Of a stretch of 40,426 nt of DNA, positions 15,769 through 23,807 are shown piece after piece. The stretch covers positions 1 through 40,426 of the forward strand of contig JAFEGM010000116.1 of assembly GCA_018240025.1 (NCBI GenBank), in the 5' to 3' direction. The stretch is from Verrucomicrobiota bacterium. Its GTDB lineage: Bacteria; Verrucomicrobiota; Verrucomicrobiia; Chthoniobacterales; SZAS-18. The translations under genes were made by a program, and so were the position numbers. The notes below the pieces were generated by a model. It saw only the letters and a list, made by a program, of their open reading frames with translations, did not search any database and was not told the DNA's origin. Within the stretch, counting starts at the first letter, position 1. Every line of letters begins with the position of its first letter.

Positions 15769-15801
15769 TGTCCGCGAACACCCCGAACTGCGACCTATAC
15801 C
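15769..15801 (+). promoter_or_regulatory. Second-class promoter PB
   Basis: TGTCCGCGAA (15769-15778) and TATACC (15796-15801), 33 bases in total as at PA and PC. Drives the 15828-18011 gene run. Confidence 0.65.
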
Positions 15802-15827
15802 CCTAGACGAATACCCCGGAGGAACCC

Positions 15828-16031
15828 ATGGATCTCGCCCTGTCTACCGCCCGCGACTTCGCTCCCCTTCTGCTGGGCAGCGGCGGCCTCGTCGGCATCC
15901 TCGTCACCGTCGACACTGCACGCCGCGCAGAGCGCACGGTACGGCGCAGCCTCAAGTTCCTCGTCACCCTTCTCCTCAGCGTCGCCGCGGTCGCCGCGGC
16001 CGTCGTACTCGGCGCCGCCCTCTTCCTCTGA
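15828..16031 (+). CDS. Small two-segment membrane protein
   Basis: 67 residues with a good GGAGGA site. Two hydrophobic stretches, FAPLLLGSGGLVGILVTV and FLVTLLLSVAAVAAAVVLG, joined by a basic loop (RRAERTVRRS). No known family. First gene of the PB operon; the next gene encodes an exported or anchored nuclease, so a surface or transfer role is possible. Confidence 0.6.
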   Translation: MDLALSTARDFAPLLLGSGGLVGILVTVDTARRAERTVRRSLKFLVTLLLSVAAVAAAVVLGAALFL

Positions 16032-16042
16032 ACGGACCACTC

Positions 16043-16765
16043 ATGAACCGCCGAACCACACGCCTCGCCTCCGCCGCCGGCGCTGTTGTCGTCGCCCTGC
16101 TCGCTGGCGCGATCGCGATCACCAGCCAGCCCTCCGGCGTCAGCGACCTCACCGACACCGCGCCCGCGCCTGTGCCTGTGCCTACCGCAGAGATCTCCGC
16201 GGACGCCGCCGCAGCCCTCGATGAGCTCGAGCAGCTCGTCGTGGCCGATGCAGCCGACCAGGACAGCTACGACCGTGACGCGTTCGGGCAACGCTGGGCC
16301 GACATCGACCGCAACGGCTGTGACCAGCGCAACGACGCACTCGCGGCCGCGCTCGAGAACATCACCACCAAGCCCGGCACACACGACTGCGTCGTCCTCA
16401 CCGGAACGCTTCACGACCCTTACACCGGGCTCACGATCGCCTTCGAGCGCGGCCAGGGCACGAGTGAGCTCGTGCAGATCGACCATGTCGTGCCGCTCGC
16501 GTGGGGGTGGCGTCAGGGCGCCGACGAATGGGACGAGGCCCAGCGTGAGCGCTTCGCCAACGATCCTCTCAATCTGCAGGCCACGGACGGCAGCACCAAC
16601 CAGTCGAAGAGCGATCGCGGCCCCTCCGAATGGATGCCCCCGAACGCGGACTACGGATGCGCCTACGCTGCGCGCTTCGTCGACGTCCTCACCGCCTACC
16701 AGCTGACGGTCAACCCGGCCGACTACTCCACGCTCCGCGCGCAGCTCGCCAGCTGCGCCGCATGA
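16043..16765 (+). CDS. Exported HNH endonuclease family protein (DUF1524-like)
   Basis: 240 residues. An N-terminal signal or anchor (RRTTRLASAAGAVVVALLAGAI) is followed by a Pro-rich linker. The HNH core is IDHVVPLAWGW (His of the first strand), then NDPLNLQATDGSTNQSKSDRGPSEWMP, with the Asn and late His/Lys pattern of GmrSD-like DUF1524 domains. Four cysteines in the mature part (GCDQ, HDCVV, YGCAY, ASCAA) could make disulfides, which fits export. Secreted nucleases of this family are common in actinobacteria. A role in clearing DNA or in transfer is inferred from the neighbours only. Confidence 0.75.
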   Translation: MNRRTTRLASAAGAVVVALLAGAIAITSQPSGVSDLTDTAPAPVPVPTAEISADAAAALDELEQLVVADAADQDSYDRDAFGQRWADIDRNGCDQRNDALAAALENITTKPGTHDCVVLTGTLHDPYTGLTIAFERGQGTSELVQIDHVVPLAWGWRQGADEWDEAQRERFANDPLNLQATDGSTNQSKSDRGPSEWMPPNADYGCAYAARFVDVLTAYQLTVNPADYSTLRAQLASCAA

Positions 16766-16791
16766 CCCCCCACCCGAGAGGACTGACAACG

Positions 16792-17202
16792 ATGAGCACT
16801 CTGAACAACATCGTCATCACCGATGACACCGGCACCCGTTACAACGATCTCTTCCTCGACATCCCGCTGGACAGCTACGAGATCTCCCGCTCCTCTGTCG
16901 GCTTCCATTCCGTCGACGCGATCGTGCCAGCCGACCCCTACTCGCCCCGCGCATCCGAAGATGGTCCGCTCGGTGCACTGCTTTTCCGCTGGGCTCAAGC
17001 GCACGTCGCCGGCCGCAACTACATCATCAGCTGGCAGTACATCGACGCTCACGACGTCCATACCGTCGCCGTCGCCGACACCACCACTCGCGAGCTGCAC
17101 TTCGTCAACCTGTTCGGCCACGTCATCGCCGGTCGACGCAGCTACAGGCTCCGTGAGCTCGCCGACGCGCTCGACCTCCTGATCGACGCCAGCTTCGACT
17201 GA
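16792..17202 (+). CDS. Hypothetical element protein
   Basis: 136 residues from the ATG at 16792; an ATG at 16762 overlapping the previous stop would add 10 residues. Mixed alpha/beta, with YNDLFLDIPLDSYEISRSSV, WAQAHVAGRNYIISWQYID and a C-terminal ELADALDLLIDASFD. No known family. Sits in the PB operon. Confidence 0.6.
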   Translation: MSTLNNIVITDDTGTRYNDLFLDIPLDSYEISRSSVGFHSVDAIVPADPYSPRASEDGPLGALLFRWAQAHVAGRNYIISWQYIDAHDVHTVAVADTTTRELHFVNLFGHVIAGRRSYRLRELADALDLLIDASFD

Positions 17203-17212
17203 GGACCAGGCC

Positions 17213-17458
17213 ATGCTTTCCGACGAGGTCGCTCGACAGATCATCCACGGCAGCCCCGAGGGCTACGACCTCGGATGTCAGACCCGCGCCGGATGCGCCA
17301 ACCACCACCACCCCACGCTCATGACCTGTTTCGCCGCCGCGATCGCCGTCCGCGATGACTGGCGCCTCGCGAAGCTGCCTCGCAACGAACCCCTCCCCAA
17401 ATCCGCTCGGCGGCTACGCCGCTCCTCCCCCAGAAGCAAGGAAGGAACACCCTCATGA
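17213..17458 (+). CDS. Small Cys/His-rich hypothetical protein
   Basis: 81 residues. The segment GYDLGCQTRAGCANHHHPTL and then MTCFAAAIAVRDDWRLAKLP form a compact Cys/His cluster that could bind zinc. Similar small proteins with a GC-x4-GC-x-NHH pattern occur among actinobacterial phage and plasmid genes, with no known role. Stop overlaps the next start (ATGA). Confidence 0.6.
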   Translation: MLSDEVARQIIHGSPEGYDLGCQTRAGCANHHHPTLMTCFAAAIAVRDDWRLAKLPRNEPLPKSARRLRRSSPRSKEGTPS

Positions 17459-17739
17459 CCGACCCCGAGCTCACTGCGTGGCCGGCACTGCGCCTCGGAG
17501 ATCATGCCCTCATCCGGGAGCGCGCGACAGCACGCGAGCTCGCCGTCACCATCGTCGCTCTGCTCGAGCCGATCGAGGGCGAGGGTGAGGGCCTGGTCGA
17601 CCACCGGGGCCGCGTCATCCGGCACCACTTCTACGACGCCCGACCCATCGCGGCCGACGTCGATCTCCCCGACCAGCGCGACGTCGACACACGCTTCGCC
17701 CGACTGACCGCAGATCTCCTGAACACGAGGACACGATGA
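17455..17739 (+). CDS. Small hypothetical protein
   Basis: 94 residues, acidic. A helical centre RERATARELAVTIVALLEPI and a His-containing RVIRHHFYDARPIAADV. No family recognised. ATGA overlaps on both sides keep it in the PB operon. Confidence 0.6.
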   Translation: MTDPELTAWPALRLGDHALIRERATARELAVTIVALLEPIEGEGEGLVDHRGRVIRHHFYDARPIAADVDLPDQRDVDTRFARLTADLLNTRTR

Positions 17740-18011
17740 CCGCACCGCTCACCAACAACGAGACCCGCCTGCTACACAAGTCGCTCGAGCTCGCCGCCGG
17801 CTACGCGAACAATGAACGCGACGAGACCGCGATCCTTGAGCTCAGCGCACGCATCCGACAGGCACAGAAGACCATCCCCTCTGCACCGGACGCGCACACC
17901 ACGATCCTCGCGACGATCGACGCCATAAAGCGCGCAGGACGCCACGAGCAGCTCACCCCTCAGCTGCTCGACCGAGTCGCTGACGAGCTCCTCCAATCCA
18001 CCCCGCTCTGA
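17736..18011 (+). CDS. Small helical hypothetical protein
   Basis: 91 residues, predicted mostly helical (LLHKSLELAAGYANNERDE, LLDRVADELLQ). No family recognised. It ends 25 bases before the candidate noncoding RNA and is the last protein gene after PB. Confidence 0.6.
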   Translation: MTAPLTNNETRLLHKSLELAAGYANNERDETAILELSARIRQAQKTIPSAPDAHTTILATIDAIKRAGRHEQLTPQLLDRVADELLQSTPL

Positions 18012-18035
18012 CCGCCCCGCGCGGTACACTAAGGC

Positions 18036-18150
18036 GCGGCACCCGGCTGTTGAGCAGGTTCCCTTCCGCCCCTCGGGGCGATGGCTCCTCCTCAGTTGGA
18101 TCGTTGGTGAATGTGACAATTTCCACGCTCCGGCCGGGTGCCGTTTTCTC
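18036..18150 (+). ncRNA. Candidate structured regulatory RNA with antisense match to the shared operator leader
   Basis: A -10-like TACACT lies at 18025-18030. From about 18036 the sequence is closed by a perfect 11-bp stem, CGGCACCCGGC (18037-18047) with 18133-18143, followed by TTTTCTCTT. Inside are a GC hairpin (18067-18080) and GTGAATGTGACA (18107-18118). That 12-mer is the exact reverse complement of TGTCACATTCAC, which lies in the expected 5' leaders of all four palindrome-controlled operons. It can form a hairpin with GUGACA in the loop. No protein frame fits. An alternative is a decayed operator half-site inside an unrelated structured DNA element. No clear -35 was found. Confidence 0.5.
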
Positions 18151-18169
18151 TTGCCCCGGTGGCACGCGA

Positions 18170-18418
18170 TCATCGACGATTGCTCACCGGTGGACCAGTC
18201 GCCCTCACATACTCCGACCAGGTGCACTCGACAGCGAGCCTCATTGCATCGTCGGGGAAGTAGCCGATCAACACTCGCCGCTCGGGATCGCGATCGAACG
18301 TCACGGAACGCAGCAGCCTACGGCCGCGGATCTCGACATGGCGGATGATCGCGATCCTCTTGCTGTGGTCGAACACGTACCAGATCCCCGGCTCCGGCGA
18401 CGCCTGCAGCTGAGACAT
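18170..18418 (-). CDS. Small hypothetical protein
   Basis: 82 residues from the ATG at 18418; a GTG at 18451 could extend it by 11. Strand-rich: GIWYVFDHSKRIAIIRHVEI, LRSVTFDRDPERRVLIGYF, then AVECTWSEYV. The clear strand pattern and codon use argue for a real gene, but no ribosome-binding site is seen. It lies downstream of the restriction-modification pair on the same strand. Confidence 0.45.
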   Translation of the reverse strand: MSQLQASPEPGIWYVFDHSKRIAIIRHVEIRGRRLLRSVTFDRDPERRVLIGYFPDDAMRLAVECTWSEYVRATGPPVSNRR

Positions 18419-18496
18419 CGGAGACCAGTGCTGCACCACAACAGCGAACACTATGCCGGCGCACCGACAGCCCCGTGCCGACGACGACCGCGTGAC

Positions 18497-18832
18497 TCAG
18501 CTCGTCAGCGACCCGCCGGATCCGTAGGCGTCGTGGTCATACCGCTGTAGCGCAGCAATGAACTCGGCACTAGTGATCTCATAGCGAGCCACCGCGGCCG
18601 CGGCGCCGTGGAACAGAGCAGCGTTGGGATACACACGGCCGCACACTGGGCAGACCGCGAACTCGTCGGGGTCGGCCGAACCAGCAGCATCGAAGGCAAG
18701 ACGCCCAAGACGATCGGCGCTCCGCCAGTCCTGAGTCCACGAATCATTGCCACAGGCGCAGACCTGATTCTCCCCTTCCTCATCGACCGTCGCGGTCCCA
18801 TCGACGCGGACGGTCGGGTACGGCCAGCTCAC
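18497..18832 (-). CDS. Zinc-ribbon protein coupled to the MmeI-type enzyme
   Basis: 111 residues. Zinc ribbon from CACGNDSW near residue 25 and CPVCGRVY near residue 61, then a helical tail (YEITSAEFIAALQRYDHDAY). Its start overlaps the stop of the restriction-modification gene (ATGA), so it is translated with it. It could bind nucleic acid or the enzyme. No family with known function is recognised. Confidence 0.65.
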   Translation of the reverse strand: MSWPYPTVRVDGTATVDEEGENQVCACGNDSWTQDWRSADRLGRLAFDAAGSADPDEFAVCPVCGRVYPNAALFHGAAAAVARYEITSAEFIAALQRYDHDAYGSGGSLTS

Positions 18833-21615
18833 GATGCCGCACTCGCTGCTGTCGCCTTGCGGGGACGTTTCTTCGGCATCGCGAGCTCGTCGACCGTGGT
18901 GAGCTTCGCATAGCTGGCGAACAGCGCTCGCAGTCGGTCAGCCTCCGTCGCTATCCCCCGCAGGCCCAGGGCCTTGTCGACAGCAGTGTCGAGCTCACGA
19001 TGCGCCCGGAGCAGTTCGGGCGACATCGCGAGGGGGTTGTAGTGGTCTGCGAGCGAGCGTTCTGGGCGTAGCGCTCTCGCATCCAGAACGGCTTGCCCCC
19101 CGGCGATGATGGCGGCACGCTGCGTGTCGGTGAGGGCGGGCAAGGGGAAAGTGTTCCACGTCAGGGTGCTCGAGAAGCGCAGACGAGACTCAAGGCGACC
19201 GCCGATAGTGCGCTGCCAGGTGATGAATGCCGACGACGAGATCACTGCGAAGGCGAGGCCGTCTGGGTCGTCTGCCTTGAAGTTCGCGTCACCGCAGATC
19301 ACATCAGGGGTGAACAGGGCGGTCGGGAAGAACTTGCGTGTCTCGCTCACATGCCGCGGCACACAGACATAGGGCGTGTCGGGTTGCGACCTTTGACCGA
19401 ACAGGTGCGGCGTGTCCGCCATCTGTCGCGTGGACTCGGCCTTCGACGCTGCGCGGAACTGACGCACGGCATCCAGCCGCCCGCGGAGTATCGGGGATCG
19501 GGCGATGTCGCTGGGGTCAAGATCCACGAGCCACAGGCACCACCGGGGTTCGTTGTGGATGAGCTGTCGGGCGCCGACAAACGGCCGGACGTACTTCGCG
19601 GCGATCGGATCTGCCATCACTTCCGCATAGTCGGCCGGCTCGATCAGGAGATTGCCGTCGTCGCGAGCCATGTTCCCGAACACCATCGGAGGGAGAGCCG
19701 ACGCCAGCGGGCTTCGCCGCTGATCGATTAGCACAATGGGACCGTCGACCAGGTATCCGTTGAGCTGATCCACGACGGGGATCTCGACGGGCTCGCCCTT
19801 GAGGTTTCCTGAGTAGTCGAACAGCCGCGCTCTCTTCCTCGACGGCCGGTCAAAACCGATCACCGAGCAATGCACTGCCGCAGCGCCGGGCGCTTCACTG
19901 GTCCACGCGAACGTCCGGTGCGCGAACTTGACGCGCCACCCTGCGGCAAACACAGGGCCGAAGAGCGCTGGCACCGGCTCTCCCTGTGCGATCGAGTTTG
20001 TCGAGACGAACGCGAACTCGCCTCGGTAGCCGGGACGGCCGAGCAGCTCGAGAGCCTTCGCGTACCAGCCGGTGACATAGTCCAGCCGACCGATGTCGTC
20101 CCTCCGCCACACGTCGCGAAGTTCCTGCGCTTGCTCGGTCGAGCGGGTGGCGTGGCCGAGGAAGGGCGGATTGCCCATGATGTACAGGTGCTCAGTCGGT
20201 TGTAGGACAGCTGCCCAGTCGACACGCAGCGCGTTGCCGACGACGATGCTCTTGATCTTGTCCAGCGGCAGCGGATCTGGTGCAGATCCAAGCGCCAGCT
20301 CCATCGCCTGGTTTGCCTGGTGTTCCACCAGGTGCAGCGCCGTCGCTGCGATCTGCGCGGGCCATTCCTCGAGCTCGATCCCGTGGAAGCTCGACAGCCG
20401 CACGGCGAGGTGCTCCTCGGTGAAGAACATTGTGCGGGCCGTCTCACCGGACAGCTCTTGGATCCGCAGCAGAACCTCAAGATCGAGGGCTCGCATCTGT
20501 CGGTAGCCGACCACCAGGAAGTTGCCACAGCCGCACGCCGGATCAAGGAATCGCATCAGCCCCATGTCCGCACGCAGCTTCTTGAGCTTGGCGGTGTCGT
20601 GGTACCCGTCCGTGAACCGCTGCCGCAGCTCATCGAGGAACATCGGGCCGATGACCTTCATGATGTTGGTCTCGGTGGTGTAGTGCTCGCCGAGCTCACG
20701 CCGAGCGGTCTTGTCTTTGACGGCCTGGAAGAGGCTGCCGAAGATGGCCGGCGAGATCGCCGACCAGTTGAACATTGCAGCCGCGATCAGCCGGTCACGC
20801 ATGCCTGCGTCGAACGACGGGATCGACACCGATTCCTCGAAGACTCCACCGTTGACGTAGGGGAATCGCGAGATTAGCTCGTCGAGGTTTGACTGCCGAC
20901 GAGACGGCTCACGTCCCATGACCTGGTACAGCAACGACAGCTGAGGCCCGAGGTCGGAACCATCCGTCGCGGTGCGGGTCTCGAGGAACTCGAGGAACAG
21001 ATCGCGATCCCACACTCCGGCGTCATCGGCGTAGAGGGCGAACAAGGTGCGCACCAGGAACACCGACGCCTCGTGATCGTCGTACCCAGACCCCTCGAGG
21101 GCCTCGTAGAGGGACGCCATCAGCTTTGCCGCTTTGATCGACGCAGACTCCTGCGCCTTCGATCCGAAGGTGCGCTCACCGTACCCGGCGAGGAAGGCGA
21201 GCACGTCAGCGCGATCCCGCATCTGGGTCAGGGCGAACTCCTGCACACCCTCGCTCTCAGCGTGGAGATCGAGCAGACGGAACCGGCGGAAGTCGCTCGT
21301 GATTACCCACCGAGGAACCTCCGGGTCAGGAAGGTCGTCAATGTAGTCGAGCGCCTGCTGCTCAGCCGCGACGAGATCCTTGCCGGCGGACTTCATTTCG
21401 ATCAGCGCGAGACCAGGGATCAGCGCGTCGATGTATCCGCGCGAGCCGGTCGACGAGCGCTTGACACGCTTCTCGTAGAACGCCGCGCGGGTCTGGGTTA
21501 TCCCGTACACGCCGAGCAGATCCCGGACGAAGGACTGCGCTTGCTGTCGCTCGTCGCCGGGCTCGTCCTGCCAGTCACGGGTGAACTGCGCAGCGCGGGC
21601 TCGGATCTCATTCAT
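18829..21615 (-). CDS. MmeI-type (type IIL/IIG) restriction-modification enzyme
   Basis: 928 residues from the ATG at 21615; a GTG at 21666 would add 17. It follows MmeI along its whole length. Nuclease domain: Asp63, Glu73 and Lys75 in YIDALIPG and LIEMKSAGKD (MmeI Asp70, Glu80, Lys82). Helical connector about 160-310. Adenine methyltransferase motifs DPACGCGNF (358-366) and NPPF (482-485). Target recognition region about 610-820 with GGRLESRLRF, and an MmeI-like C-terminal helical part. Known: one polypeptide methylates one strand of an asymmetric site and cuts about 20 bases away. All catalytic motifs are intact. Confidence 0.94.
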   Translation of the reverse strand: MNEIRARAAQFTRDWQDEPGDERQQAQSFVRDLLGVYGITQTRAAFYEKRVKRSSTGSRGYIDALIPGLALIEMKSAGKDLVAAEQQALDYIDDLPDPEVPRWVITSDFRRFRLLDLHAESEGVQEFALTQMRDRADVLAFLAGYGERTFGSKAQESASIKAAKLMASLYEALEGSGYDDHEASVFLVRTLFALYADDAGVWDRDLFLEFLETRTATDGSDLGPQLSLLYQVMGREPSRRQSNLDELISRFPYVNGGVFEESVSIPSFDAGMRDRLIAAAMFNWSAISPAIFGSLFQAVKDKTARRELGEHYTTETNIMKVIGPMFLDELRQRFTDGYHDTAKLKKLRADMGLMRFLDPACGCGNFLVVGYRQMRALDLEVLLRIQELSGETARTMFFTEEHLAVRLSSFHGIELEEWPAQIAATALHLVEHQANQAMELALGSAPDPLPLDKIKSIVVGNALRVDWAAVLQPTEHLYIMGNPPFLGHATRSTEQAQELRDVWRRDDIGRLDYVTGWYAKALELLGRPGYRGEFAFVSTNSIAQGEPVPALFGPVFAAGWRVKFAHRTFAWTSEAPGAAAVHCSVIGFDRPSRKRARLFDYSGNLKGEPVEIPVVDQLNGYLVDGPIVLIDQRRSPLASALPPMVFGNMARDDGNLLIEPADYAEVMADPIAAKYVRPFVGARQLIHNEPRWCLWLVDLDPSDIARSPILRGRLDAVRQFRAASKAESTRQMADTPHLFGQRSQPDTPYVCVPRHVSETRKFFPTALFTPDVICGDANFKADDPDGLAFAVISSSAFITWQRTIGGRLESRLRFSSTLTWNTFPLPALTDTQRAAIIAGGQAVLDARALRPERSLADHYNPLAMSPELLRAHRELDTAVDKALGLRGIATEADRLRALFASYAKLTTVDELAMPKKRPRKATAASAAS

Positions 21616-21742
21616 CGACAACGACTTCGGCACGATCCCAACGCTATCCGGCCAGACCACTCGCACCCGGTACTACCCGACCTCCGTCCGCAGCGTGGCG
21701 GCTGCCTGGCGCCACCACCACAGCGACGACGACGACGACGTC

Positions 21743-21790
21743 TTGACATGAGCGCCGACTGATTCTAGGGTAGTGAATGTCACATTCACC
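21743..21790 (+). promoter_or_regulatory. Promoter P4 with palindromic operator
   Basis: -35 TTGACA (21743-21748), 17-bp spacer, -10 TAGGGT (21766-21771), operator GTGAATGTCACATTCAC (21773-21789). It drives the 21811-23735 run and is divergent from the MmeI-type gene, whose start is 128 bases away. Confidence 0.87.
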
Positions 21791-21810
21791 ACCTATTGAG
21801 GGGGGTCATC

Positions 21811-22326
21811 ATGCGCGCGTTTCCCGTGAACCGCGACACCATCGACCTGTTGGTCACCGCCGCCTACATTTCCACACCCGCCTACCGCAGCAGCACTCCG
21901 CGCGAGCTCGCCGAGAACGCCGACCGGATGGGTCAGAGCCTCTGGGATGAGAACTACGCGAGCGTCAGCTACGCGATCAAGCAGCACATCGCCGCACCGC
22001 GCTACGAATGGCAGCCGGTCGCCGAGATCGTCCCCCATGCCGATGACGAGCAGGCGTTGCAGATCGAGCGCAGCCGTCTACTGCTCGCCGAAGTCTCCTG
22101 CCATCACCCCGGATGGGATCAGTCCCCTGCGCGTGACCTCGTCGAACGCCTCGGCGACGCGATCGCGCGACGGTTCGCTCACCGCCCGCTCGTCGACTCC
22201 CCGGACCACCTGGGCGTGAAGGAGTACGAGGGCCTGCATCGCGCCGCCGAGGTCTGGGAACGGGAGATCGGATTCCGCCACCCTCTCACGCACGACGCGG
22301 CCGCGCGGGAAGGGAGCCGGCCATGA
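21811..22326 (+). CDS. Hypothetical element protein
   Basis: 171 residues from the ATG at 21811 with GAGGGGGG upstream. Helical, with DTIDLLVTAAYISTPAYRSS, ADRMGQSLWDENYASVSYAI, and HRAAEVWEREIGFRHPL. No family recognised. First gene after P4; the stop overlaps the next start. Confidence 0.6.
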   Translation: MRAFPVNRDTIDLLVTAAYISTPAYRSSTPRELAENADRMGQSLWDENYASVSYAIKQHIAAPRYEWQPVAEIVPHADDEQALQIERSRLLLAEVSCHHPGWDQSPARDLVERLGDAIARRFAHRPLVDSPDHLGVKEYEGLHRAAEVWEREIGFRHPLTHDAAAREGSRP

Positions 22327-23276
22327 TGCTCACGATCATCCACGCGGCCGCGGAAGGCACCCTCATCGAAGGGACCAGCCGGGGCGACGGCACGGCCGAT
22401 ACTCTCAAGGCCAACGGCTGGCGGTGGAGCCGGGCGCTCGGATCTTGGTACATCCCCCACTCCCGCGACCGCGAACCGAAGATCGCGATCATCAACCGCA
22501 CCGCCGAGCAGCTCACCGCTGCCGGGTTCGTCGTCGAGATCTCGATCGACTATGAACGCCGGGCCGCGGCCGTCGTCGAGGCTGACCTGGTCGACCGCAG
22601 GAACGATCGCGCTGCCGCCCTGGCGGTGCGCGCAGATCGACGACACCAGGACGCCACCGAAGAGGCAGAGCGCGCGGCCCGCGCGCTGCGACGCCTCCCC
22701 GAAGGTGGCGAGCCCATCAAGGTCGGACACCACTCGGAGGCCGGCCACCGCCGAGCGATCGGCAAGGCGGACGCGGCGATCCGCCGCTCCATCGACGCCG
22801 ACGCGGCGGCACGGCGCGCCCAGGTGCGTGCCGACGTCGCGGCCGCGGCGACCGATGCACGGTATGCGCCGATCACCGTGGCGAACCGGATCGAGAAGCT
22901 CCGCGCAGATCGCGCCGGCATCCGTCGACGTCTCGACGGGTCAAGCCGCACCCTTCCTGGCGGGTATGTCGAGGTCACGGCTGCAGCCACCGGCGCCTAC
23001 GCCGAACGGCTCGAGAGGGAGCTGGCCGCGACCGACGATCAGCTCACCTACTGGCAGGAGGTCCGCGCCGAGCAGGTCGCGACCGGCGCGGCCACCGACC
23101 ACAGCAAGGACACCATCAGCGTCGGCGACCAGATCAAGTACTTCGGCGCCTGGTGCACCGTAACCCGCACCAACCCGAAGAGCGCCACCATCGTCGACGC
23201 CTACGGCCACCGCGGCACAGTCCCTTACACGCACATCCGCGAGCACCGTGCCGGCCAGAGCGGAGCGATCTCATGA
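22323..23276 (+). CDS. DUF3560 domain protein
   Basis: 317 residues. An N-terminal domain recognises GTLIEGTSRGDGTADTL and RWSRALGSWYIPHSRD. A long charged helical middle contains the DUF3560 signature LPEGGEPIKVGHHSEAGHRRA near residue 130 (shown only in part here) and is probably coiled coil. The C-terminus has a small SH3-like segment, ISVGDQIKYFGAWCTVTR. Proteins with this domain are common in actinobacterial plasmids and phages beside antirestriction genes; the function is unknown. Confidence 0.8.
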   Translation: MMLTIIHAAAEGTLIEGTSRGDGTADTLKANGWRWSRALGSWYIPHSRDREPKIAIINRTAEQLTAAGFVVEISIDYERRAAAVVEADLVDRRNDRAAALAVRADRRHQDATEEAERAARALRRLPEGGEPIKVGHHSEAGHRRAIGKADAAIRRSIDADAAARRAQVRADVAAAATDARYAPITVANRIEKLRADRAGIRRRLDGSSRTLPGGYVEVTAAATGAYAERLERELAATDDQLTYWQEVRAEQVATGAATDHSKDTISVGDQIKYFGAWCTVTRTNPKSATIVDAYGHRGTVPYTHIREHRAGQSGAIS

Positions 23277-23494
23277 CCATCGCCGCCCGCCCCCGCACGA
23301 TCCCGGAGCCCACGACTCGTTGGCTCCGCCGTCTCGTAATCGCGCTGCTGTACATCGCAGCCGCGGTCCTCTCTGGGTGGCTCGGGATCCTCGCCGCGCC
23401 GATCCTCGATCGCATCATCGTCACCGCCGCGGCGGTGATCCTCGTCCCCATCACCATCGCGCTCGTGATCGACTTCTTCAGCAACCCAGATTGA
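23273..23494 (+). CDS. Small two-segment membrane protein
   Basis: 73 residues with two membrane helices, LVIALLYIAAAVLSGWLGIL and VTAAAVILVPITIALVIDFF, after a basic N-terminus. Overlaps the DUF3560 stop by ATGA. Similar in size and design to the protein at 15828-16031, though not clearly homologous. Confidence 0.6.
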   Translation: MTIAARPRTIPEPTTRWLRRLVIALLYIAAAVLSGWLGILAAPILDRIIVTAAAVILVPITIALVIDFFSNPD

Positions 23495-23501
23495 GCGTCC
23501 G

Positions 23502-23735
23502 ATGCCCGCCTACAAGGTCCAATGGCAGCAGCGCGTCGACGTCACCGCCACCGTCACTGTGGAGCTCGACGAGCTCGCCGACTGGGCATGCGAGCATCTC
23601 GGGCTGCGCACCCTCGAGGCCGGTGCGCCGGCAGGCGCGGCGCCGGCAGGGGTTCGGATGATGCTCGAGCGGAACGGGCCTCTGCGGGAGCAGCTGCTGC
23701 AGCGGTGGGCAGCGGCGCACATGCCGCACAGATGA
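23502..23735 (+). CDS. Small hypothetical protein
   Basis: 77 residues: a strand KVQWQQRVDVTATVTVELDE followed by a helix ELADWACEHLGL and a C-terminal helix. No family recognised. Last gene of the P4 operon, 23 bases before a strong terminator. Confidence 0.55.
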   Translation: MPAYKVQWQQRVDVTATVTVELDELADWACEHLGLRTLEAGAPAGAAPAGVRMMLERNGPLREQLLQRWAAAHMPHR

Positions 23736-23758
23736 TGTCCCGCTCCGATGAGCAGAGC

Positions 23759-23796
23759 AGAGGCCCCACCGGCGAAGAGCTGCCGGTGGGGCCTCT
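23759..23796. terminator. Strong bidirectional-type terminator
   Basis: AGAGGCCCCACCGGC (23759-23773) pairs perfectly over 15 bp with 23782-23796 around an 8-nt loop. It lies between the convergent P4 operon and nrdH and could serve both. Confidence 0.8.
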
Positions 23797-23807
23797 GTCG
23801 TCGTCAA

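Noticed and set aside
18036..18150. The 18 kb structured element as a MITE or an integron attC site
   Set aside because: No direct repeats flank the 11-bp stem and the attC core sequences are not present at the expected places.
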